64,000 nt of DNA from SXOA01 sp051004015. Its GTDB lineage: Bacteria; Planctomycetota; Planctomycetia; Pirellulales; Pirellulaceae. Position numbers and translations under genes: made by a program. The notes below the pieces were generated by a model. The model did not search any database. It was given only the letters and a program-made list of their open reading frames with translations, and was not told where the DNA came from. Each line of letters begins with the position of its first letter. The first letter of the stretch is position 1. The stretch lies in assembly GCA_051004015.1 (NCBI GenBank), contig JBPCKT010000150.1:62001-126000 (forward strand). The letters run 5' to 3'. Below, one piece after another: positions 40,694 through 49,237 of this stretch.

Positions 40694-41185
40694 TTACTCC
40701 CCTTCCAGAAAATCAAACCGGATAGCAACGATCTCCAGGTCGTAGGACCCCTTGGGGGCCGGGATGGTGGCGGTGTCGCCGATTTTTTTGCCGAGCAGGC
40801 CCTGGCCGAGCGGGCTGGTGACGAGGATCCGGGCGCGGTCGTAATCTTCTTCCCCGGAGCCGACGAGGGTGTATTCTTCCTCGTCGCCGAGATCAACGTC
40901 CTTCACCACCACGGTCGCGCCGAAGGAAACCTGGTCCTTGGGGAGCGTGGAGGGGTCGATGATGTTGGCCTTGGAGAGCTTGGACTTGATCAGGTTGATC
41001 CGGGCTTGGAGCAGCCCCTGGGCCTCCCGCTGGGCGTGGTACTCGGCATTCTCCTTGAGGTCCCCTTCGGACCGGGCGGCGCCGATCTTTTCGGCGATGG
41101 CGGGCATTTCCACCCCTTCCATCCGCTCCAGATCGGCTTTGAGCTTGTTAAAGCCGGACCGAGTCATGGGAATGTATTCGTCCAT
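40694..41185 (-). CDS. greA: Transcription elongation factor GreA (163 aa)
   Basis: It rescues backtracked RNA polymerase by stimulating transcript cleavage. The N-terminal coiled coil ('YIPMTRSGFNKLKADLERME') carries the acidic tip in 'AARSEGDLKENAEYHAQREA' (D/E pair). The C-terminal FKBP-like domain ends in 'APKGSYDLEIVAIRF'. Length is typical. The ATG at 41185 is preferred to an upstream TTG at 41200. A strong terminator (41207-41237) stands only about 22 bases upstream of the start, so expression must pass or use it. Confidence 0.95.
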   Translation of the reverse strand: MDEYIPMTRSGFNKLKADLERMEGVEMPAIAEKIGAARSEGDLKENAEYHAQREAQGLLQARINLIKSKLSKANIIDPSTLPKDQVSFGATVVVKDVDLGDEEEYTLVGSGEEDYDRARILVTSPLGQGLLGKKIGDTATIPAPKGSYDLEIVAIRFDFLEGE

Positions 41186-41206
41186 GTTCGCAAACTCCAA
41201 GCGGAC

Positions 41207-41237
41207 AAAAAAATGCGACCTCCAAGGGAGGCCGCAT
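41207..41237 (-). terminator. Intrinsic terminator between the NHLRC2-like gene and greA
   Basis: On the minus strand ATGCGGCCTCC-CTT-GGAGGTCGCAT is followed by seven Ts (complement of 41207-41213). It is an 11-position stem with one mismatch and a textbook T-run. It ends about 22 bases before the greA ATG, leaving no room for a promoter in between. Confidence 0.8.
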
Positions 41238-41314
41238 GGGGTTACCGAGTTTTCAAGATCCTATTGTGAGTCAATTCGGGGGGGATGTAAAGTCGAGGGG
41301 GAGCGAATGCCAGT

Positions 41315-41412
41315 CCTCATCTTAATCTTATATCTTGATCTCAATCGTCTTCGAGCCGTTCAGAAGCAGAGGAAGGGGAGGTGAGGATGAAGATTAAGAG
41401 TAAGATTAAGAG
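41315..41412. repeat. CATCTTAATCTTA inverted repeat
   Basis: The left arm (CCTCATCTTAATCTTA, 41315-41330) pairs with two copies in the right arm (41382-41412: GAGGATGAAGATTAAG, TAAGATTAAGAG). It sits just beyond the stop of the NHLRC2-like gene. A short related text is at about 35337-35350. Confidence 0.65.
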
Positions 41413-41419
41413 TTACTGC

Positions 41420-43510
41420 CTAATCCGTAATTGTATGCGTCAGCTCGATCGGCTTCGTGCTGCCGCTGGTAGTGATGTTGAGAGGTACGGTGAAAATGAC
41501 GGATCCTGTCTTGCAAACGCCGTCATCGCCGTGCTCGCAATAATAATAGTTGAGTGAAACGGCTAACACGTCCTGACCCGTCCCTTTCACGGGGACGTTG
41601 ACATCGAACTCGGCCCACGGCTTCTCCAGGTTGCGTTTGCCAAAGGCCGCGCGGTCCAGCGGGCCGCTCTCCTGTGGCGAATCGAGCCAGTACACCATCG
41701 GGGCTTCGCTACTCATCTCCATGCCGGCCGGAGGCTTCAAGGTGACATGCAGAGTGAGGCCATTTTGCGCCGCCTTGGCGATGGTCAATTCCCGCTTCCG
41801 CTGAGCCGCCCCGCGAAAGTCCGGCTTGGTTTCGACCTTCGGAGGGTTGGGGGCCGCAAGTCCGGCGATGGTGAGCGTGCCCACTTTTCCGGAGGCCAGA
41901 TCGATCGTGCGGATCAAATGATTGTTCGTGTCAGCAATGTAGAGCGTTCCCTTGGCATGGGTGATGCCAGCGGGCTCGTCGAAAGTTCCCTCAGCATCGT
42001 CGTCGCCGGCCTGTTTGAATCCTTTGCCCGCGAGCGTCGTCGTTTCGCCGGTCCGAGGATTCACTTCTCGGATCTTGTTGTTGTAGGTATCGGCGACGAA
42101 CAGTGCGCCGTCCGCGAAGGTCACTCCAATGCAGTGCTGAAACTTAGCCAGAGTCCGGGGACCATCGACGTCGCCAAAGTCAAACAGCCGGCCCTCTGCG
42201 CGATGGGCTGTTCCGACGACCGTCACCACTTCCCTGGATCCCTCCAAGGGAACCGCTCGGATCGAGCTCCCTTCGCTGTCCGCGACGAAGAGCCATTCGC
42301 CATCCGAGGCCAGGCCACTGGGCTGGGCAAAGGAGGAGTAGCTCTGCTGGCCCGCAGTTTTCGGCAGCAGGCGTCCATCGACGATGTCCTCGCGGCCGTT
42401 CCCGGCATAAGGCCCGATTTCCGATTCGGAGAGGGGCATCTTCCAGATTTGGTGCGAGCCCGCCATGGCTATGAAGAGACTCTTCTTGTGAATCCACAGA
42501 TCCCATGGACTGGAAAGCAGCGTCCCTTTGGGCGTGCCGCTCTTAACCCGCGGCTGCAGCGGATCCGCCTGCCGGCCGGTGCCGGCAATGGACTGCACGG
42601 TCCTGGCCTTCAGGTCGACCTTGCGAAGGAGATGATTCTCGGTATCGGCGACATACAGCATCTCTTGATGCAGGGCGCAGCCCTGTGGATGATCGAACGA
42701 CGCCGACGCGAAATCACCATCGTCGCGGCCGATCGCGCCGCTGCCGATCGTATCGAGTAGCTTTCCGTCGAGCGTGGTCACGACGATGCGGTTATGGTTA
42801 CTGTCGCTGATGAAGAGGCGATTGCCCGGTTCATCGGCCAGCACTTTACCCGGGAAAAGCAGCGGCGTATTGGCGGCTTTCACCAGGTCGATGGGAAACG
42901 GCTTTTCGTTCAGAAGGTTCCGCTGGCGATAGTAGGGGATGCCCCGCTCCAGAATTTTTGCCACGTCGTCGGCTTTGAACTCCCCAGTAGATCGCGAAAC
43001 CACTTTGCCTTCCGGGTCCACCAGCAACATCGTCGGCCAGACGTTGATGCCGTAAAAGTCCCACAGGTGGTGCTTGTCGTCGTTCAGAACAAGATGCTCC
43101 ACTTCGTAGCGGAGCATGGCCTGGATGATGTTCTCGCGGTCCCTTTCGGTCTCGAACTTCGCGGAGTGAATGCCAATCACCACGAGCTGGTTGGGATACC
43201 GCTGCTCCAGCTTCTTGAGCTCTGGCAGGATGTGCATGCAGTTGATGCAGCAGTACGTCCAAAAATCGAAGAGTACGAACTTCCCTTTGAGGTCGGCTTT
43301 GGAAATGGACTTTTTGGTATTGTACCACTCCATTCCCTGGGGAAGCTCGGGCAGGTCGACGCGGTTACGAAAGGGGTTCGTGGTTGCGGCAGGTTTCTTC
43401 GCTGCCGCCTTCCCCTGGCCGCTGGTGACCGCCGGAAAGCACATCCCGACCGCAACCCCACAAGCGGCGAGCAAGACTGCAGCCGTACATCGTTTACTCG
43501 CGGACATCAT
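41420..43510 (-). CDS. Secreted thioredoxin-like/NHL-repeat protein, NHLRC2-like (696 aa)
   Basis: A signal-like N-terminus (about 8-30) precedes a thioredoxin fold whose active site is 'FWTYCCINCMH' (CCINC at 87-91), a hallmark of the NHLRC2 group. A six-bladed NHL propeller (about 240-600; 'NRLFISDSNHNRIVV', 'EMLYVADTENHLLRKV', 'GALFVADTYNNKIREV', 'GTLYIADTNNHLIRTI') and a C-terminal beta domain of about 100 residues follow. It is probably a periplasmic redox or assembly factor. Start chosen at the first of two adjacent ATGs (43510); the frame is open further up but lacks a signal peptide. Confidence 0.87.
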   Translation of the reverse strand: MMSASKRCTAAVLLAACGVAVGMCFPAVTSGQGKAAAKKPAATTNPFRNRVDLPELPQGMEWYNTKKSISKADLKGKFVLFDFWTYCCINCMHILPELKKLEQRYPNQLVVIGIHSAKFETERDRENIIQAMLRYEVEHLVLNDDKHHLWDFYGINVWPTMLLVDPEGKVVSRSTGEFKADDVAKILERGIPYYRQRNLLNEKPFPIDLVKAANTPLLFPGKVLADEPGNRLFISDSNHNRIVVTTLDGKLLDTIGSGAIGRDDGDFASASFDHPQGCALHQEMLYVADTENHLLRKVDLKARTVQSIAGTGRQADPLQPRVKSGTPKGTLLSSPWDLWIHKKSLFIAMAGSHQIWKMPLSESEIGPYAGNGREDIVDGRLLPKTAGQQSYSSFAQPSGLASDGEWLFVADSEGSSIRAVPLEGSREVVTVVGTAHRAEGRLFDFGDVDGPRTLAKFQHCIGVTFADGALFVADTYNNKIREVNPRTGETTTLAGKGFKQAGDDDAEGTFDEPAGITHAKGTLYIADTNNHLIRTIDLASGKVGTLTIAGLAAPNPPKVETKPDFRGAAQRKRELTIAKAAQNGLTLHVTLKPPAGMEMSSEAPMVYWLDSPQESGPLDRAAFGKRNLEKPWAEFDVNVPVKGTGQDVLAVSLNYYYCEHGDDGVCKTGSVIFTVPLNITTSGSTKPIELTHTITD

Positions 43511-43625
43511 ACCTGCCGTCTCCGAAAACGGGCCGAGTCGAAGCGTACCCCTGTCGTTATCGTACCGCGCTCCAGGGGCAGCGGGCAAATCAACGTGGCA
43601 GGTGTTTCGCGGCAAATCGCGCAAC

Positions 43626-43654
43626 AAAAAAGGCGTCCCTCGGAAGGGACGCCT
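43626..43654 (-). terminator. Intrinsic terminator of the Gly/Met-rich protein gene
   Basis: On the minus strand AGGCGTCCCT-TCCG-AGGGACGCCT is a perfect 10-bp stem followed by TTTTTT. It lies 33 bases after the stop of the Gly/Met-rich gene, so that gene is probably a single-gene unit. Confidence 0.88.
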
Positions 43655-43686
43655 GCATGTTTCAGAACTGGAGGCAACCCGCAGTG

Positions 43687-44556
43687 TTACTGCTGGCTGA
43701 GGGACGAACCCTTTGCCGGCGACTTGCGCCGGTTTTCTTCGGCCCGGCGATCTGCTTCGCCGGCGATCTTGTGCGCGGCCAGAAGCTGCTCGGGCGTGAA
43801 ATAGGGTTCCTTGCTGCCGTTCAGGTGCTTGACGCCAACCTTGTTGGCCAACTCTTCCCAGGTCAATCCGTTCGCCAGATGCCAGGCAGCTGCCTGAGCC
43901 GAATGTTGATCGATTTCGCCGCGAGCCAGCATCTTCACCATCTCGAGGACTTTGGGATCCTTGTTGAAAGATTCCATGGGAACGATTTCATACGCGACGC
44001 GGGGATTGGGATCCTTTTTGCCGTGCTCGAGGCAAACATTGATGACCTTCAATTTGCCGGCCTTCTCGGGGGCCACGTTGAAGAGCCCACCACCGCCCCC
44101 ACCCATGCCGCCACCGCCCATGCCGCCACCCATGCCGCCGCCACCCATGCCGCCACCCATGCCGCCGCCGCCACCCTGGTTTTGGCCGCCACCACCACCC
44201 ATGCCCCCACCACCCATTCCACCACCGCCCATCCCACCACCACCGCCTCGCCTGCCCCCACCACCGCCTCCACCGCCGAACTGGGCGGCAACGGGAACGG
44301 TGGCGAACGCTTCGGGCAGCTTGATGGTCAGCGGCTTCTTGGTGTTGTTCTTGATCGAGACGGTCCCCGCGGTGGAGTCCTTCATGATCAGCTTGACTTC
44401 AATGTCTCCGGCTTTCATCGCGGAGAAAAACTCCACGGTCTCGGCGGGAGGTTGCTTGACCGCCTCCGGCTTCGCAGCCGACAGTGTCAGCGGCACCGCG
44501 GCCAAAGCCGCTACCGCCAGAACCAGAACGAAATGACGCGCGAGTAAAACCTTCAT
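43687..44556 (-). CDS. Secreted protein with Gly/Met repeat tract (289 aa)
   Basis: A signal peptide covers about 1-27 ('VLVLAVAALAAVPLTLSA'). A beta-like domain follows (about 35-90). Residues about 94-158 are almost pure Gly with regularly spaced Met (GGGMGGG units) plus a 'QNQ' break. The C-terminal helical domain (about 160-289) contains 'HSAQAAAWHLANGLTWEELA' and 'EPYFTPEQLLAAHKIAGEAD'. No known family. The Met-rich tract could bind copper or form a flexible spacer. It has its own terminator. Confidence 0.72.
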   Translation of the reverse strand: MKVLLARHFVLVLAVAALAAVPLTLSAAKPEAVKQPPAETVEFFSAMKAGDIEVKLIMKDSTAGTVSIKNNTKKPLTIKLPEAFATVPVAAQFGGGGGGGGRRGGGGGMGGGGMGGGGMGGGGGQNQGGGGGMGGGMGGGGMGGGMGGGGMGGGGGGLFNVAPEKAGKLKVINVCLEHGKKDPNPRVAYEIVPMESFNKDPKVLEMVKMLARGEIDQHSAQAAAWHLANGLTWEELANKVGVKHLNGSKEPYFTPEQLLAAHKIAGEADRRAEENRRKSPAKGSSLSQQ

Positions 44557-44871
44557 TGCTGTCCTCCAGCTTGCTCTTCAATGTCCCCTGCAATGCCGCG
44601 GCCAGCATGGGGCGCGACAGCGCCGTGCTTGACCCAGCCCGTGACCGCTTGACTTCATCCTGCCTCTTGTTTGACCAAGGGAAGAAATCAGCTACCAGGA
44701 TAATCGACGCAGGGGGTTAAACCAAGCAGATTTTCGCAAAAAGGCGTGGGCTCGGGATTTCAGGGACTCGCGAAAGAGGAGGGCGAAAGCTCCAGAGTAA
44801 CAACTAGAATCGCAAACAAAGCCCCGCGATAATCCCGCAACTCATTGCAGCAAAAGCACTTATAGATGCGC
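44557..44871. other. 315-base gap upstream of the Gly/Met-rich gene
   Basis: No supported gene. It should hold the promoter of the Gly/Met-rich gene. In one minus-strand frame (about 44808-44910), without a good start, a membrane-helix-like text 'GASISAFAAMSCGIIAGLCL' appears; see findings. Confidence 0.45.
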
Positions 44872-45129
44872 CTAAATGCCATCCGTTGCCGACCCAGGAA
44901 AGTTTGAGCTTCCAGCGGGCACGCCAATAATCTGGTTCACGCTTTCGTGATCAAACCAAACAGGGATTCCGCCGAGAGCCAGGAAAACGGCCACTCCGTC
45001 CCGAACCACAAGCGCGCCGGGATGGTCGACTTCGAATCTCTTCCCACCATTGAGCTCGACGGTAAAGACGCGAAACGGACGCAGTTCGCGTAGTGCTTCC
45101 AAAACATGGTCAAAGTTTTCGGTTGTCAT
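44872..45129 (-). CDS. Small conserved 'PFRVF-VEL-GG-F-V' protein (85 aa)
   Basis: The pattern 'LRPFRVFTVELNGGKRFEVD', 'HPGALVVRDGVAVFLALGG' and 'FDHESVNQIIG' belongs to a small protein type I associate with planctomycetes, where many copies occur per genome. Function is unknown. I use the ATG at 45129, since the family starts with 'MTxxxF'; an in-frame start seven codons earlier is possible. Confidence 0.7.
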   Translation of the reverse strand: MTTENFDHVLEALRELRPFRVFTVELNGGKRFEVDHPGALVVRDGVAVFLALGGIPVWFDHESVNQIIGVPAGSSNFPGSATDGI

Positions 45130-45218
45130 GACGCTTGTCGCCGAATTCAATTCCTATCGGCCCCAATTATACCGATGACGTTCCCTGCTTGCAAACATCG
45201 CGGCATGACCAGACGACC

Positions 45219-47381
45219 CTACTTCAATTCCAGCCCAATCAAATAATCATCCAGCCCCTTACGCAGCTTCTGCTCCTCCACTAAACCAGCGGTGACTTGA
45301 GCGCGGAGGGCTTCCACGGAGTCCTCCTGCGCGGTGAACTTGGTCACATAGCGACGGAAGAGGTCGGACTCTTTGGGGAGTTGGGCCATGTTGTCGCGGA
45401 TGCGTTTTTGTTCCTGATCGATGACGCCGATCTGCCGCTCGAGCTCTTGCCGCTTGGCGATGACGCCGGCGATGGCTTGCTTGCGCTTGATGACTTCGCT
45501 CAAGGCTTTCTTCACGCCTTCGCTGACGGCCGGGGAGTTGATGTACTGGATGATGGTGTTGTCATCGATGTTCGTCACCGCGAACTGCTGAGTGAGGAGC
45601 TGCTCTTCCTTCACCTCCAGCGTGGCCGGCTTGCCCGGTTCCGCGGCGACGAGGAAGCGGTACATGCCGCGGGTCTTCTCCGCGGGCTCCTTGGGCGCGA
45701 TGAGCGTCCACTGTGGTTCCAGCGGATGTTCGATCAGGACTTTCTTCGCCTTCTTGCCAGAGTTCTTCACGATGAAGGTCTTGTTGCGGGCGTATTTGTA
45801 GCTCGTTTGCAGCGTTCCCTTGATGAGCTGCAAGCTGGTTAGCCTCTGCGGCTCATTTTTGCTGGCCGGAGCGACTTCGGTATCCAGGTCCATCGCATAG
45901 CTGATCAGCCGCTCGCTGCCGGGGGGCAAGGCCTGAATCTGGGCATCGCCGGCGTAAGCGCCGTCATCAAAGACAGTGATCGGCCCCTGCATCAGGTGCA
46001 GGTCGGTAGTGTTCTTCAGCCGCAGGCCGTGGAGCGGATGCTTGGCATGAGTCGCCTCATTGTAGATGGAGACTTTGTCGCCGCTCACGGACTCGTTCAC
46101 GATGGGAAGCATGGCGGACTTGCTCCGCTCCAGCTTGACAGGCGAGGCAATTTGATAGCGGAACATTTCTCCCACGTCGCCAGCCTGGGCCAGTGATTGG
46201 CCCCCTTGCCGCAAGTTAAGCCGGCTGGCTTCCTCTTTGGCCTCTTTCAGGTACCCACCGCCTCCCGCCATTCCTGGCATCCCGCCAGCGGAACCAGCAG
46301 GCCTAGCGGCGCGGCGAGGGTAAGGATCCGCGAAAGGATCCGCCTCGGCAAGTTCCGCCTTCCCTTTCTCCAGCCGTTCGCCGGCGGCCCGGAACTCGCC
46401 GTCTTTCGCGGCCAAGTCCTGGTCATAGGTCCGCGGGCGAAGCGAAGCATAAAGCTCCGGCTTCACTTCGGGACGGGCAAGATACAGCGGCTCATAGAGG
46501 TCCATCACAAAGGAGATCGGCCGGCCGCTGACGAGCGTGAGGCTGACGTCGTTCCAATCGGACTCGGTCGTATTCTCGACAATAGCCCAGCCTTGCAGGA
46601 ATGGCGGCTTCTCGTCCTCAAGCACCAGGCGATAGCTGGTCTTCCAGATGGGAGCTTCCTGGATGTAACCGACCTTCACGTCCCGCTTCCCCGCGCCGAG
46701 GAAGCTGAGGGAAACCGCCTTCTTGTCCTGCGATTTGCCGGTGGCCAGAACTGCGAGGGCCTTGCGCAGCTCTTCATCGAGCTTGGGATTGGAGAGCTTG
46801 ATGCGGCCAACGTTATCGAGCGAGACGCTGCGCAGCCCTTCCTCCGTGAGCAGGTTCAGGTATGAAACTTCCAGCACCTGGTCCTTGCCTTGTGGGATGC
46901 GGCGAGTTTCCACTCCCAGAATCGTGCCGACGATCTTGGTCGGCGCTTCGATTTCAATCTGCTCGCCGCGAATTTGTTTGAGCAGGTCGGCCAGCGTGGG
47001 GTTCGCCGTCAGGTCGATGGAGAACGTTGCCAGTGTGCGGGTGATGGGGTCCTTGCTGCCGTAAGTGACGGTGGAAACCTTGCCGCCGCTCTGGTCTTGC
47101 AAGACCATGCTCTTGAGCAGGTCGTTGATGTCCTTCACATTGAATTTCAGATCGACCTGGGCATTCCCTTCCACCTGGCCGGCGTGTTCAAAGAACGCGA
47201 CCCCCGAGCTGAACATCACTACGCGCTTTACCGGGATGTCGGTCGATTTTTCCTTGTCCTCGGCGCCCAACACTCCCGGCTGGAAAAACAGGGCTGCCGC
47301 AGACAGAAGGATGCAGCCGAGAAACAAGGATTGACCAGACTGGTGGAGCAGCCGGAAAATGGCAGAGGTGAGAGTGGACAT
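45219..47381 (-). CDS. Secreted DUF4139-like/mucoidy-inhibitor-type protein (720 aa)
   Basis: A signal/anchor segment ('LGCILLSAAALFFQPGVL', about 21-38) precedes 'IPVKRVVMFSSGVAFFEHAG', which resembles the N-terminal strand region of DUF4139 and mucoidy-inhibitor A proteins. The central part 'GYIQEAPIWKTSYRLVLEDE' and 'GWAIVENTTESDWNDVSLTL' is the DUF4139 core signature. Gly/Ala-rich and charged loops follow, and a C-terminal coiled coil is at about 625-715 ('ERQIGVIDQEQKRIRDNMAQ'). It is probably an envelope protein. Start is at the internal ATG 47381, which begins the signal segment. Confidence 0.75.
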   Translation of the reverse strand: MSTLTSAIFRLLHQSGQSLFLGCILLSAAALFFQPGVLGAEDKEKSTDIPVKRVVMFSSGVAFFEHAGQVEGNAQVDLKFNVKDINDLLKSMVLQDQSGGKVSTVTYGSKDPITRTLATFSIDLTANPTLADLLKQIRGEQIEIEAPTKIVGTILGVETRRIPQGKDQVLEVSYLNLLTEEGLRSVSLDNVGRIKLSNPKLDEELRKALAVLATGKSQDKKAVSLSFLGAGKRDVKVGYIQEAPIWKTSYRLVLEDEKPPFLQGWAIVENTTESDWNDVSLTLVSGRPISFVMDLYEPLYLARPEVKPELYASLRPRTYDQDLAAKDGEFRAAGERLEKGKAELAEADPFADPYPRRAARPAGSAGGMPGMAGGGGYLKEAKEEASRLNLRQGGQSLAQAGDVGEMFRYQIASPVKLERSKSAMLPIVNESVSGDKVSIYNEATHAKHPLHGLRLKNTTDLHLMQGPITVFDDGAYAGDAQIQALPPGSERLISYAMDLDTEVAPASKNEPQRLTSLQLIKGTLQTSYKYARNKTFIVKNSGKKAKKVLIEHPLEPQWTLIAPKEPAEKTRGMYRFLVAAEPGKPATLEVKEEQLLTQQFAVTNIDDNTIIQYINSPAVSEGVKKALSEVIKRKQAIAGVIAKRQELERQIGVIDQEQKRIRDNMAQLPKESDLFRRYVTKFTAQEDSVEALRAQVTAGLVEEQKLRKGLDDYLIGLELK

Positions 47382-47512
47382 GGCGGCTCCAAGCAAAGAG
47401 AAGCGGCGGCGGTGCATTCCCGGACCAGCATCAAGGCCGGATTGGCCCTCTCGCTAGTGTACTCCGCCTCTCCGTCTCGTGGGCCGCCAGCGTGCCAATT
47501 CCCCGGGGGACA

Positions 47513-47550
47513 AAACGAAGACGGCCTGGGAGCTTTCGCTTCCAGGCCGC
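47513..47550 (-). terminator. Intrinsic terminator downstream of the sigma factor gene
   Basis: On the minus strand CGGCCTGG with an inner AGC...GCT extension pairs with CCAGGCCG and is followed by the T-rich TCTTCGTTTTG. It lies about 120 bases past the sigma factor stop. Confidence 0.65.
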
Positions 47551-47583
47551 GTTCTCAAGCCGTGTTTACTTGGCGAGCGGCCT

Positions 47584-47660
47584 GTGTAAGCTGGCCGGTA
47601 AGTCGGCGAACTAGTCGCGTGTCACCGGCCAGCTTACGCTGGCCGCTCGCCGGTGACGGA
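47584..47660. repeat. TAAGCTGGCCGG / CCGGCCAGCTTA repeat
   Basis: GTGTAAGCTGGCCGGT (about 47584-47599) pairs with ACCGGCCAGCTTAC (about 47627-47640). A further CACCGG...CCGGTG pair spans the right side. It is a REP-like element between the sigma factor stop and its terminator. Confidence 0.65.
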
Positions 47661-47665
47661 CTACT

Positions 47666-49237
47666 TTAGTCCAAAAAGCCCACCAGCTCCTGGCTGCGAC
47701 TTGGCTGTTGCAGCTTGCGGACGGCTTTGGCCTCGATCTGGCGGATCCGCTCGCGGGTGACCTTGAAGATGTGGCCGACTTCTTCCAGCGTGTAGCTGTA
47801 GCCGTCGCCGAGGCCGTAACGGAGTTTGATGATTTCCCGTTCGCGGTAAGACAAGGTCTTGAGCACCTTGTTGATCCGCGTGCGGAGCATCTCTTGGCCC
47901 GCGCCGGTGGCGGGGCTTTCCGCCGTGCCATCGGGCAGAAGGTCGCCGAAGTGGCTGTCCTCGCTGTTGCCGACCGGCCGGTCCAGGCTGATCGGGTAAC
48001 GGCTCATGGCGAGTACCCGGCGGGCTTCATCGACGGTCGTCTTGGCCCGGCGAGCGGTTTCTTCCAGCGTCGGCTCGCGGCCGAGCTCTTGCAGCAGTTG
48101 CCGCGAGACGTTCCGCACGCGGGACATGGTTTCCACCATGTGGACCGGAATGCGGATTGTGCGGCTCTGATCGGCGACGGCACGGGTGATCGCCTGGCGA
48201 ATCCACCAGGTGGCGTAGGTGCAGAACTTGAAGCCGCGGCGGTATTCGAACTTGTCCACCGCCCGCATCAGGCCGGCATTCCCTTCCTGGATCAGGTCCA
48301 GGAACGAGAGGCCGCGGTTGCGGTACTTCTTGGCGATCGAGACCACCAGCCGCAGGTTCCCTTCGGAGAGTTCCCGCTTGGCCCGCTGGTATTCCGAGTA
48401 GACAGCCTTCAGCGTCTCCACGCGTTTGCGGAGGCTGCTGGGGGTTTCCTGCGTGGCGACCAGGATGTTGCGGAACTCGCTGACCCAGGGCTTTCGCTCG
48501 GTAGCGGCCCCCTTGTCTTTGGCGTGAGCTTCGATCTTGCAACGCAGTTCGGTGAGCCGGCCGGAGAAATCCTCGAGCTGGCGAATCATCTGCTCGATCC
48601 GCTGTGTCCGCAGACCGAGCTCTTCCACCAGGCGAACCGCCCGGCGGCGGCGGCGAGAGAGCCGTTTCCAGGCCGATTCCCGCTTCTTCTTGGGGTTCGA
48701 TTTGCCGAGAGCGGTCAGGTAATCTTTGCGATTCCGCTTGAGCAGGATTTCCAGCGTCCGCAAGTTGTGCGGCAGCCGGCCTAGGATCTGGTCTTTCTCC
48801 AGCTTGTCGGTGACCGAGACTTGCACGGTGCGGTCGAAGGGGAGCTCCCCTTCATGCACGCGCCGCAAAATCTTGAACGCTTGCTGGATGACATAGTCGC
48901 ATTCCAGCAGCTTGGTGCGGAAGCGGCGGCGGGTGACTTCGATCTTCTTGGCCAGAAAGATTTCCTGGGCCCGTGTGAGCAGCGGGATTTCGCCCATCTG
49001 CGTGAGGTACATGCGGACCGGGTCATCCGACCACGATTCCGCTTCGTCACTCAGCGAGTTGAGCAGGTCTTCTTCCAATTTGACGGGGGCGTCGGCGTCG
49101 GCGGCATCAGCCGTCTCGACGTCTTCGCCCTCTTCCAGATCGAGCTCGGCGACGGCTTGGGCGGCAAAGCCCTCTTCCTCGTCCGGCGCGCGGGCTACGG
49201 CTTCTTCATCAAACTCTTCGAGGAGCGGGTCGTACAA
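47666..49237 (-). CDS. rpoD: RNA polymerase primary-type sigma-70 factor (523 aa)
   Basis: This is a group 1/2 sigma factor. The N-terminus is acidic (about 1-70). Region 1.2 is at 72-101 ('DDPVRMYLTQMGEIPLLTRA'). A nonconserved basic insert is at about 160-250. Region 2 is at 293-365 ('NLRLVVSIAKKYRNRGLSFL', 'DLIQEGNAGLMRAVDKFEYR', 'TYATWWIRQAITRAV'). Region 3 is at 373-445 and region 4 at 455-512 ('VTRERIRQIEAKAVRKLQ'). TTG at 49237 is the likely start: an AGGAG site stands 8 bases before it, while a longer reading to 49339 has no such signal. Whether it is the main housekeeping factor or a close paralogue cannot be settled here. Confidence 0.9.
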   Translation of the reverse strand: MYDPLLEEFDEEAVARAPDEEEGFAAQAVAELDLEEGEDVETADAADADAPVKLEEDLLNSLSDEAESWSDDPVRMYLTQMGEIPLLTRAQEIFLAKKIEVTRRRFRTKLLECDYVIQQAFKILRRVHEGELPFDRTVQVSVTDKLEKDQILGRLPHNLRTLEILLKRNRKDYLTALGKSNPKKKRESAWKRLSRRRRRAVRLVEELGLRTQRIEQMIRQLEDFSGRLTELRCKIEAHAKDKGAATERKPWVSEFRNILVATQETPSSLRKRVETLKAVYSEYQRAKRELSEGNLRLVVSIAKKYRNRGLSFLDLIQEGNAGLMRAVDKFEYRRGFKFCTYATWWIRQAITRAVADQSRTIRIPVHMVETMSRVRNVSRQLLQELGREPTLEETARRAKTTVDEARRVLAMSRYPISLDRPVGNSEDSHFGDLLPDGTAESPATGAGQEMLRTRINKVLKTLSYREREIIKLRYGLGDGYSYTLEEVGHIFKVTRERIRQIEAKAVRKLQQPSRSQELVGFLD

